From NCBI GenBank assembly GCA_002221725.1, contig NJFT01000061.1:62001-126000 (forward strand): a stretch of DNA of 64,000 bases, read 5' to 3'. Below the pieces are notes generated by a model, which was not told the DNA's origin, did no database searches, and was given only the letters and a program-made list of their open reading frames with translations. This document shows positions 45,201 to 55,611 of this stretch, one piece after another. How positions within the stretch are numbered: the stretch's first letter is position 1; each line of letters begins with the position of its first letter. The position numbers and the translations under genes are program-made. The DNA is from Scedosporium boydii (Eukaryota; Ascomycota; Sordariomycetes; Microascales; Microascaceae).

Positions 45201-46953
45201 CAATATTTCTAAGTCTCTCAGAGATGAATGGGTAGCCTATGCTAGGCGCATGAAGGTCAGATACCCTTCTTTCGGTCATCGAGTCCATGGAGTACAAACA
45301 AAGTACCGAGATACCTATTCGAAGCCCCAAAAAGCAGCCGCATCACGTGGAAGTGATTACTAAAGCGTTCATTGAGTTATCATTGGCCCAATGCTCAAGT
45401 GCCAAACAACCTAATTGACTTCCTCGCTTCCCCAGAACGACCCCTTTTTTCGACGGTCTTGGCTTTTGCCGAAACACGAATCAGAGGCGCTTCCCATACG
45501 CCTTGACGCTAAACCCTGCGCTCCTCCGACGCATGTCGTCTCAAGCTCAACCTTGCAACCAGAGATCTCACCTTCCTCGAACAGCCCTGGCTCTTTTTAA
45601 GCTCTCCCTCCTCAGCCGGATCAAGAAAACCTGACACGAGGACTTTACCCTGCGAAACTTACTCCTACGTCTGATCTACCAGCGTAGCCGGAATGATGGC
45701 AGGGCACGTACTCTACTTTTTTCGCTTGCTCCCCCAGGGCCTTCCGCTTTTTGTGGTTCTGATGACCTCAATGGTGCCTCGAGAGCTACGCTGTGTTGGT
45801 GAAGTGCCGCTCAAACCAGCTACGATTTGCTCAGATATCCTCACAATGCTACCTTGAACCTAGCTTAGTTTCCCCAATTTATTCTGCTTCATTATTTGAG
45901 CTTGTTGCTCTCCGGGCAGCGGAGAAACGAGTTGTTGCTTCTGCGTACGGAGAGTGCCGATGCTAATTGGAGCATGTTTCAAACCCGGCCTTCTTACGTG
46001 TGAAGGATCTTGAATATCGAAAGTACAGGCACAAATAGCAGTGATATGGAAAGGAGCCGAGCTGGTAATGCCTCTCCGAGGAGCGTTCTGTCTCTTCCCT
46101 GTGTCTTATTTGAGTTGATCTCTTGGTTGATGCGCTTTCTTACACCCCTCCCTCTTCCATTGCCCATAGCAGGCTAGGATAAGACCCATGCCCGATCTGC
46201 AGTTTGGCTTGGCCTCATGGGGACTCCCCTCCCATTATTTCGTACACTCGCCGATTCCCAAGCTTTCTCCGCGGTCCGGGTGTTACACTCCCCGCTCATC
46301 GCCCTCCCACGCTCGAAGAAGAAGAGTGGTAGATTCGGCCCACCCCCTGCCGCCAAGCCATCCCGTCCTTGCCTGCATGAGTGTCACACACATCCTTTAT
46401 GACATTCTGTGTGCCCACTCCGAAGCATCCTCTTCCTTCCTTTCCTCACCTACTCTCTTCTCCCTCCCCTTCCCTTTTCTTCTAATCTGTATCTCGGCGA
46501 GGTAGACGAGACGATCAATTCTTTCGACTCTACCTCTCTTTAGCTCGAGAGCCCTTTCACTTCGTCGCTGCTGGCTCAGATCACTCTTTTATATATTGAT
46601 TCTTTATTTCTTTTTGTTCTTTGCACCTCGCGGCTGGGGCTCTAACGAGTTGTTCCGACGAATTCTTCCCCTCGTTCACGAAATTCGTATCTTTCTTTTC
46701 CGTTACCTAGCGTACTCGATAAATACGTAATACTGGCAAGAGGGGTGTGTCAAGAAAGGAAGAGAGAAGTCCACGGCAAGAGGAGGCTTTCCCGGCGTGG
46801 CTTTTTTCGACGAACGACCGAGGCCGAGAGTATCGACCGACCACCTACGATCGAATTCGTCGCGAACCTGCTAGCCACGGCCGAGGTATCGTCGCAGGTC
46901 GACATTGAGTTGCGTTCTTTGTTGGAGTGAGGAAAGAACGGCTCGGCTTCAAG
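42297..46953. other. 4.7-kb gene-poor region upstream of NOXA
   Basis: No gene recognised. The open frame 45133-45363 (+, 76 codons) gives a plausible-looking charged peptide but has no family I can name. The last kilobase (about 46140-46930) is pyrimidine-rich (TCCTTCC, CTCCC and CTTTCT runs at 46430-46490 and 46600-46690) and looks like a long NOXA promoter or leader. A G-rich quadruplex motif lies at 44360-44395. Confidence 0.5.
44360..44395 (+). other. Putative G-quadruplex tract
   Basis: Three 5-G runs within 44360-44378 are separated by AAA and T, and a fourth 5-G run starts at 44391. Further G runs continue to about 44420. Loop lengths are 3, 1 and 12 nt. Its function is unknown. Confidence 0.65.
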
Positions 46954-48965
46954 ATGGATACCAAAACGTTAATAAAGAAGCAATTCACGGCGCAGAAGCT
47001 AGTGTTCCACTTCCTCTTCTGGGGTGCCCACTGGGGTGTCTTCGCTTATGGATGGTAAGAATTGTTACCGGACAGAGGGTCAACGAGGGCTTCGGAGTCA
47101 GTAGAGAGGGTGACGACGCGGTGGCTCTCGGCCCTTTATTTGTGGGAATGTATGGTTTGCTGATGGTCTTCTTCGTGGTTTTTAGGTATAAGCAGGCAGC
47201 TGACCCACGGTTGGCTCCTCTAAACCTACTGCAATTCTCCGTCTGGATCTCACGAGGTGCTGGGTTTGTTCTCAGTTTCGACTGCATGCTTATCTTGCTG
47301 CCCGTGTGCCGTACGATTATGCGATGGATCCGTCCGAAGGTTCGATGGCTGCCCTTCGATGAGAATCTGTGGTTCCACCGTCAGCTTGCCTACGCCACCC
47401 TCCTCTTCACCATAATTCACACCGCCTCTCATTATGTCAAGTATGTACTTCTCTACGGCTTCCCTTCTTTGCCCGAACCATGGCGCTAATTTCGCTTCAG
47501 CTTCTTCAACGTCGAGAGAACCCAGCTTCGTCCAGGTTTCGCACTCGATATCCACTACAAGCAAGCCGGTGGTATTACTGGTCACGTCATGCTCTTCTGC
47601 ATGCTGCTCATGTACACCACTGCCCACGTTAAGATTCGACAACAGTGCTTCGAAGCCTTCTGGTACACTCATCACTTGTTTATCCCGTTCTTCCTCGGCT
47701 TGTACACCCACACCGTCGGCTGCTTTGTCCGCGATACAGCTGATCCTATTTCTCCATTCGCCGGAGATGAGTACTGGAAGCACTGCATTGGTTATCTCGG
47801 CTGGCGATGGGAACTCTGGACTGGTGGTCTCTACCTCATTGAGCGGCTTTACCGCGAGGTTCGTGCTCGTCGCGAGACCAAGATCACTCGTGTCGTCCGA
47901 CATCCGTATGGTATGTTTTATTAACATCTACCCGAGTCGAGCGCCACTCCAAATCTGAGGGGTGGATGCTTCCGACATATAAGAAGATTTCTAACAATGG
48001 GCTAGATGTCGTCGAGATCCAGTTCGCCAAGCCTTCGTTCAAGTACAAGGCTGGTCAGTGGCTCTTCCTTCAAGTCCCGGCCATCTCCAAGTATCAGTGG
48101 CATCCGTTTACCATCACGTCGTGCCCATACGACCCCTACGTCTCCGTACACGTCCGACAAGTTGGAGATTTCACCCGTGCCCTCGGTGATGCTGTTGGTG
48201 CCGGTTCCGCCCAAGCTAAGATTTACGATGGCGTCGACCCTCTTGGCATGTACGAAGTTGCCCTTCAGAACGGCCAGCAGATGCCCAGCCTCCGAATCGA
48301 CGGACCCTATGGTGCCCCCGCTGAGGATGTGTTTGACAATGAAATTGCGGTCCTTATCGGTACTGGTATCGGTGTTACCCCCTGGGCCTCCATCTTGAAA
48401 AATATTTGGCATCTCCGCAACGGTCCCAACCCACCCACCAGGTTGCGACGTGTTGAGTTTATTTGGGTCTGCAAGGATACTGGGTCCTTCGAGTGGTTCC
48501 AGACTCTCCTCTCCTCTCTCGAGGCTCAAAGTAACGAGGCTGCCCGCATTCCCGGCAGCAGTGGCGTGGAGTTCCTCAAGATCCACACCTACCTCACCCA
48601 GAAGCTCGATATGGACACGACGCAAAACATCGTGCTCAACTCCGTCGGTGCTGATCTCGATCCTCTGACTGAACTCAAGTCGCGCACGAACTTCGGTCGC
48701 CCCAACTTCCCCAAGGTCTTTGAGATGATGCGTGATGGTATCCTTGACCGAACTTACATCAACGGCCTCGAGAGCATGCGCACCACGGTCGGTGTCTACT
48801 TCTGCGGCCCCTCCGCGGCCGGTAAGCTCAACGTTTCTATCCCCACCCGTGTTGAACTTTGAAATGGTGCTAACGAGTTGTCTTACAGCCCGTGATATCA
48901 AGAAGGCGTGCAAGCAGGCCACCGTCAGCGAGGTCCTCTTCCGATTCTGGAAAGAACATTTCTAG
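46954..48965 (+). CDS. NOXA: NADPH oxidase A (Nox1/NoxA, gp91phox-like)
   Basis: Transfers electrons from NADPH through FAD and two hemes across a membrane to oxygen, giving superoxide. In filamentous fungi it drives sexual development, hyphal fusion or infection structures together with NoxR and Rac. Five exons give 552 aa: 46954-47054, 47186-47440, 47501-47910, 48006-48821 and 48889-48965. All phases match and branch sites GCTAAT and CTAAC are visible. The N-terminal half has about six membrane spans with paired histidines (FTIIHTASHYV, MYTTAHV, WYTHHLFIPFFLGLYTH). FAD-binding HPFT is at residues 288-291. NADPH motifs are GPYGAP, GTGIGVTP (from residue 374) and FCGP (C522). The end is FRFWKEHF. 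No N-terminal EF-hand or long extension is present, so it is NoxA rather than NoxB or NoxC type. Confidence 0.96.
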
Positions 48966-49947
48966 ATGTACATATTCGGGTATTGAAAAGAAACCAATAT
49001 CTGGCCCTATTTATCTTCTTTTGCATGTCTATTTATGGCTCCGTCATACAAAACAAAATTTCTTTCCACAATTTCTTTCTCTTCATCCCATTTATTTTTC
49101 ATTCATTTGTTCCAGAACGTATGGTAGGAGGTCAATTCTTGCGCATGGTGACGGTCAACCCAAACCAAAGACGGGCGAAGAGCGGACATGGTCCTCGTGG
49201 ATGAATGCGCCTTGCGATGGGAGGAGAGAGTTGGAACGGCTCTCTCCAGGATGAAGACACATTTTTTCGATGAGATGGAGACCTTAGCGAATTTTCCTGT
49301 TGTTTGCCTTGAGTTCTGATGCAAGGCAAGAGGACTTCAATATGACTGTAGCGAAACTCTTGGGCTTAAACACGGGCGGTTAGGAGATAAAATAGATCTA
49401 GCCTGCTAACGGGGCCGTTGCCTTTCATGGAGGATTTACTTCAGGGAGGGCAGTGGGGCGAGGGGGTCAGGAAGTGTGGGAACTTTGCTAGAGATTCTAT
49501 GTCCTTAGCTTTTCAAGAATAGAGATGGCGAGATTTTTTTATATACGCGAGGCTGAATATAAACCAACTTCTTCACGAAACAGCGGTTCGGTCTGATTTT
49601 ACTGGGCTGCAGTAGTGTGGGAGCATCATTTTGGGGCTGCCCTGGGAGGTGGAGCACGGTGATTTGGGACGGCAGCAGTGCTGGCTTGAATTCTGTAGTA
49701 TTTCTTTTGGCCATGGTATAGATTTCGGCTACCGAGTTCCTGTTTCGATGGCCTTTGCACAAAAGAAGTCGCTGATTTGATCATTGGAATCCCTATAAAT
49801 TATCCACGACGCTCCAGCTATGTCGGGAATCCTTATTCCCCGGCAGACTCGAGTGATACCTATCTGTCGATATCCCTAGACTGCCTATTGAGCGCTGACA
49901 GGCTTTGACGAGAGCTGTTTTCTCCGAAAGAAACACGCATGTCCAGC
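48966..49947. other. Convergent 3' region NOXA / small unknown gene
   Basis: A 982-bp tail-to-tail spacer. It is T-rich just after the NOXA stop (49000-49110). No recognisable gene. Confidence 0.55.
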
Positions 49948-50745
49948 TCATCGTGCTTTCAACAACATGGACATAAAAACATCTCGATCAGGGTATACGG
50001 CCAATATCTTCTTGGACCCTTCTTCCGGCTTATCTCCGTCGCTCGTAGAATCCCTTGTTTCCAAGGGTAGGATGTAGGTTGCATCAGGCGTATACCGGAT
50101 CCTCCGCTGTCGAAGCACCATCCTCTCGTGGCGCATTTTCGCTGCCTTAATTTGTCTCCGCGAACTTCTGTCGGTGAAGTTGACCGCATAACCCAGGCCC
50201 ATATTCTTCGGGTTTTTCGCCATCCCGCGCTCGCCGACCTCGATATAGTCCTTTGCATAGTGTGGTCCTTTGGTACGCTGGACCTGTCTCGGGTAGCAAG
50301 GCGATTCGAAAGATACGACCTCGTCGTTATCGTTGTCCGCATCCGTAGTCACACGGTCCTGATCCTCCTTATTTTCCTCGGTAGGAAGTCCCTGGGCAGT
50401 CGTTTCAGCACCGCCTCCTTCCTAAGCAGCAGTCGCAGCGTCGCTGCCCTTCTCCACAGCCTCCATAGCTTCTTTCTCCCTCTTCGCCCTCTCCTGCTCC
50501 TCTTTCTCCTGTGCCTCCTTCTTCCTGATCCCGCCGCAACCTTCGTTGTCGGTGGGACACGCCCGCGGCTTCAGCCAGATGGATACGAACTGCGCCGTTG
50601 GGAATTCGCATTCCGACGGATGGGGGGTAGGCTGGAGGGCGTTGATGGAGTCGCGGAGGAGGAGGAGGTGTTCGTGGCAGCGTTTCCAGCGTATGTTGCG
50701 CCAGTAGCCGCAGTTTTGGCACTTAGCGATGACTTCGGTACACAT
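49948..50745 (-). CDS. Small Cys-rich protein of unknown function, frame broken by TAG or a weak intron
   Basis: The frame opens at the ATG at 50743-50745 with MCTEVIAKCQNCGYWRNIRW and spaced Cys/His (CxxC, RCHEH, later C...C) that could bind zinc. A Glu/Lys coiled-coil-like stretch follows. It then meets a TAG at 50422-50424 (107 aa). The same frame stays open for another 158 codons to a stop at 49948-49950, ending VYPDRDVFMSMLLKAR. Two readings fit. One is a nonsense change, for example CAG to TAG, in a low-complexity linker. The other is a phase-0 66-nt intron at 50457-50392 with weak donor GTGGAG and acceptor CCCAG; this removes the TAG and gives 243 aa. I do not recognise the family. Confidence 0.55.
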
Positions 50746-51442
50746 GTTTGAGGAGTATCGAGGGTGGGTGCAATGAGTGTCGGGTCGACCATATGATTGC
50801 GCTGAGACAGACTTATGCTGTTGAGTATGTGAATGGGCTCATGACCTCTAGAGCAGAGATGTTTAATAGTGATGCCTTAAGGCTAGGAAAGGCCATAGCT
50901 TGTCAGTCCTGGTCAGAACGATGGTAGAAACGATGTATGAGAGGATTACACACCTTCAAAGCAGGTGTAGGTAGTGGTAAGTGATTAGGGAACATGTGGC
51001 TATTGGATATGATCTGAAAGACGGTCGGGGGTTGATCTCGAAGGAAGAGGATATGTTCGAAGGTTGAAAATAGTGTCACAAATTCGTGGCGCTATGTGAG
51101 GTGAGGAGAGGCAAGAGCCTGAAGAAGCACAACTAGTGTTGATAGTTGAGAGAAGAACGCGGAATGGACGCGTTTAGGTGCTTCATGATACTCTCATCGC
51201 TCTTTCCTTCCGATGACCATCCATTTATCTTCACATGTGATTTTGACAGCTGCTCCTCTTTAGGCTCCATTTTCTGGCCCATAGCCGACAAAGGCAGTCC
51301 TCGACTCGACACTAGGAAGACTCGTCAGACAAAGGTGAATCAATGCATAGAAAAACATTGGTATTTTATAGATCCTTCTCTTCAGGCACCATGTCCGATC
51401 CCCCCCAAATCTTGAAAATCTAGTACTGTACATCCTACCACT
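50746..51442. promoter_or_regulatory. Promoter of the small gene / KRE33 3' end
   Basis: A 697-bp tandem spacer on the minus strand. An open frame at 51146-51415 (+) has no recognisable product. Nothing else is seen. Confidence 0.5.
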
Positions 51443-54400
51443 TTAACTCATCTTCGCTTTCCTTCCGAGCTTGACCTTTTTCCTCTCCTTCTCGCCAATC
51501 TCCTTGTCGTAAATCTCCGCCGCCGTTGGCCCGGCCTTGCGCTTTGCCTTGCCCGACTTGACGCTGACAACTACGTTCTTCTGCCCTCGCTTCGCCGCGT
51601 TCATGACCTGCTTCTCTGCATCGTCCCAGCCTGGCGCATCACCTTCGATTTCGTACCTAGAGGTAACCGTATTAGCGATCTAATATTCCCCAGAGCCGCT
51701 CACAGACTGTCTAGTCTTGTAAAAATAGACTTACTGGTCGAGAGGAAGCGAGTCGATAAGTTCTCGCTTCTTCTTCTCCACCTCGGTCAGCGTCGAGTCA
51801 TCCTGGAGATCATCTTCTAGCGAGATTGCGAATGGCTCGAACCGCTCATTGACACGTTCATCGTCATGCACTCCACTGGCGTTCTCACGGCTTACACCGA
51901 TGCTATCAGGCTTGGGCATTGCCGCCTCGACAGCACTTTCCACTAGCGCAGCAAAGTGTGCCGTAATCTTGCGGATAATCTTGTTGAAGACCGGCAGAAC
52001 CTGCTCCGGCTGGATAGTTAGTTCCTGAGCAATGGTGTCCATGTCCTTGCGCTGAAGGCCGACTGAAAGGAGAATAGACTGCTGCAGGCCCGAAAGCTTG
52101 ATGTCCGATCTTAACCGGCCGCCGAAGTAGAGCATTGCGAGTGTTGGCACGAGGTCAAGAATGACACGATAGTCGAACATGTTATTCGAGTACGAATCGA
52201 GGCGCTTCAGGTCGAACGGCGTCATGAGCTCGTCCAGCTCGGACTTCCTAAGACGCTTGATCTCGGCCTTGTCGAGTCGTGCACCGGCCATGGCAGACTC
52301 ATCAATGCTTAGAGCAGTGATCGGAGCAAACGTACGGAAATCGTAGGAAAGGAGCGACAGGTATCTGCGATGGAAATCTCGTGCAAAGGCTCCGAGCCAA
52401 CTTCGATCCCCGCTACTTTCTAGAGGCCGGAGCATCACGCAAGTGTGTTCTCCGGTCAACTCGTTGGGAGTTTGACGCAGGTACACCGGCGCGAATGTGG
52501 CCTTTTTCCAGAATTTGTGGAGCGGCGGCGTTAAACCGTAGCTAACACCGACATAATCTACGCTGGCGGGCCGTCGCTCCCCGAGCCTGGCGAACAAAGG
52601 CGGCATCTTGGAGATGTCTCTGACCTTGATATTGTCGTCGAGGAGTGACGCTCCCGCAAGCTCGTCGTCGGTGACTCGTGGGAAGGTTTCCTCGGCAGAG
52701 GTCATTGGCTCGTCTTCCGAGAGATTGGTGAATTTCCTGTCATAGTAATTTACTAGAAGGTCCAGGGCCCGAGATCCGTATCCCATCGAGACGTAATCCG
52801 GATTTGTGGCTATCCTGACCACTCTCGCTCCCGATAGAGACGCGAACTCTTCATCTTGGAACTGCTGGCTGACGAGCCAGGGAATAAGGTCTCCCGCCGG
52901 CCTCTGCCCACGTCCGAGGCTGTTGAGCACACTCTGTCTGCTAATCTGACCTTCCAAAGCCACCTGTATCACACAAAGAGGCTCCGGTAGTTTTTGGCTA
53001 TCCTCGGACACAGGCGGCACTAGAACAAAGAGCTCGTGAGCCGGCGCGTCGCTCATGAGCTGGAGATCGTTTGGCGAGTTTTTGTAGTGGCTGGCAACGT
53101 AAAGCGCAATCATTTGCTGGAGGAACCTTTCGGAGACTGGGTGGAAGGAGAAGAGGGTATCTCGGTTGACATGGAGGAGCTGGCATTGTGAAGGGTCGGG
53201 GCAACCGTGGATGTTGTTCTTGGATCGAGGCAAGGTTGCGTCAAGGCAGAGGAGACTGTTGAGCCATTTTTCGACGGCGTCTCCTGGGGCGTATCGAATT
53301 GGCTCGGAGAGGGTAATTTCTCTTAGCGACCGTCCACTAGAAGGCACCGACTCACTCTTGGCCGCCTTGCCGGTAGATCGATCAGCTACTTGCGTGTCCG
53401 GAGCCACGTTGGCATTCTTAGCATGAGCCTGCTCGCGCAGCTGTTTAATGAGCTTCAGGGACAGAGATCGACCCGTGCCTTCATAACCGTTGATAGTAGA
53501 CGCCATGAACACTAGATATGGTCCCATCAGCTTCCTGACGAGCGGAAGAGGAATGGCGGCAGCCTCGTCGATGACCACTAATTCCGCTTGACCTAGGACA
53601 TGAGCATCTTCTGGTCGGATGTACTGAATTGTTTGCCTATGCTGGCGGTGGATGTTCACACGAACAATTGCTTTATTCCAATCCTTGTTCGTCGACTGAA
53701 TGATGGTATAGTCGATATGATCCGCGTATCCAAGAGCATCGAAGCCCTTAAATATGAATTCGAACAAGGTCTTCAAGTTCTCGGGAGATGGTGATGTGAT
53801 AAAAATGTTGCTATACCCGTGAGCCACAGCTGCTGCCACAGCAACACCCATCGCCGCCGATTTACCTCGACCACGCGCTGCGGTAAGAGTCACTGTACTC
53901 CTTAATGTCTTCTCCGCGATGGCATCGACAAAGGTTAAGAGAGCCTTTGCTTGGTCTACAGTTCGCGCTAGGCTAACGAGCGAGCCGACGGGTTGCGTAT
54001 CTTGAAGAGAATCTTTCAGGCCATCTAGCTCCCTTTGAGCGGGTGTTTTGGGTTGATCAAGGTCGGGCGGCGGGAGCGCCTTCACCTCTTTGCCCCCGGA
54101 GATCGGTAGCACGTTGAGTTCGTCATCGATGACAAGACAAGATTGGCAGCTGCCCAGAGAAAGGATGAATCGTTCGTTGAACCTCGCAACAACGTCGTCA
54201 TGTGCTTCGGTTCGGTATCGAGAGTGGACGTCCATGGTCAGAGTGTAAAGCTGCTTCAGACTCGTCATGCCCTTGAGCAACAAGACCACCAAGCCGCCTC
54301 CCTCCACCGTCTCAATCGTCCTCGCAAGGATATTTGGTGTTATCGCTTCGAAGTCTTGGAGAATACACATGCCGTATGTGTTACCGAGAATCTTTTCCGT

Positions 54401-54865
54401 CTCCTTGTAGTATACATATCGAATGTCGTGGAGAGATACAAAGAGTTCGAAAGGGTCTTCGGAGTTCGCCTCGCGGATACCACGCTTGATTTCCTTCTTG
54501 ATTTTGGTCTCCCGCTTCTTGCGGTGACTGTGACGAGAAGATTAGTCCACGAGTTCTAGTAGATCTAAAGGGAAAAAGGGTTCCGAGAGGGTGAGAGCCT
54601 TACGATGTAAAGCCTAATAGTTTGCTCTTATATGCCCATAGGACGGATTTGTTTTGCTTAATGTCCATACTCGACATTATGTAGTGTAGATGCACAATGA
54701 CATCCTTGGCTCGGTCGCCAACGACGACGAAGAAGCTGCGCTTCTTCTCTTGTAAGCCATTGCGAATGAGGGCGGGGATCCTCGAATCACTGGCGATATG
54801 TTAGAATGGCTCAAGGAAGTTTAGAAGAGCACATGATCTTGTACTTACACTGCCTTGCGAGCCAT
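51443..54865 (-). CDS. KRE33: RNA cytidine acetyltransferase (Kre33/NAT10)
   Basis: ATP-dependent enzyme that makes N4-acetylcytidine on 18S rRNA and tRNA, and a nucleolar 40S-assembly factor. Four exons give 1069 aa: a 17-nt first exon 54865-54849 (MARKAV), 54789-54604, 54527-51735 and 51656-51443. Order: TmcA N-terminal domain (VVGDRAKDVIVHLHY); P-loop ATPase/helicase with Walker A ARGRGKSAAMG, where K290 corresponds to yeast Lys289; Walker B LVVIDEAAAIP; GNAT acetyltransferase with VVRIATNPDYVSMGYGSRAL; tRNA-binding C-terminal region; and a Lys/Arg-rich nucleolar tail ending KKVKLGRKAKMS. Introns have GTAAGT or GTAAGG donors. Length is close to the yeast protein. It is divergent from MYO1. 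Confidence 0.96.
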
Positions 54866-55611
54866 CTTCAAGAAGTGTGCTGACGAGCCAATGCCGGTTC
54901 ACACTCTAGATTGCCTGTCCTCTCGATATCGATATCCAACCCAAGCGGCGCAGATGCGACGAGTGGGAATAATTTTTGGCGGACAACTTTTTTTCCAGAT
55001 TCTGCCAGGCGGTGAAGCGTGCGTCTGTGCCTGTGGTGGGGTTCCTGTTGCTCGTGAAATTTCATCCACATGTGGGGTGGCTGATTGTGGCTGGTGGGTT
55101 GATTCGTGCGCTAAAAAGGAAACATCCAAGTTTTAAACGAACGAGAGTGTTACGATTTGGGAACCTGCAACCGGCTTAATTAGTTGCGACAGTGTGTCGG
55201 AAAAGATTCGGAACATTCGTCATCCACTGGCGGCGCAGCAGGTTCGGGCGCCCCGACACAAGGCACCATTCGCTCCGGTCCTCGAAGAAACCAGAATAGG
55301 CGTATTGCTGTGCATTCACTCACTCTTGAAGAGTCTCTCTTTAATCCTGTCGCGATCCTTTGATGCAATCACTTTTCGGACCAAACGTCCTGTATCGATC
55401 CCTCCAGTCTTTCTCCGGGCCCTCTTGACCTATCCTGCGTTGGTGTAATATCCTTCTGCCCCTTTAAGCACTTCATACTTATCTACTCCTATAACCGTCA
55501 ACTTGGGCCTCAGCCTAACGTACCTGAACTCAAATTTTCTGGACCGTAGGCTTTAAACCGACCAAGCCTCGTCCTCTGAGAAACTTTTCAGTCAACTTTT
55601 CCCTGCCCAAG
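54866..55611. promoter_or_regulatory. Divergent promoter KRE33 / MYO1
   Basis: A 746-bp head-to-head spacer between an rRNA-modification gene and the class-I myosin gene. Open frames here overlap on both strands without recognisable content. No defined motif is claimed. Confidence 0.6.

Noticed and set aside
46745..46930. Apparent upstream ORF just before NOXA
   Set aside because: It begins with GTG, not ATG, so there is no evidence for a translated uORF.
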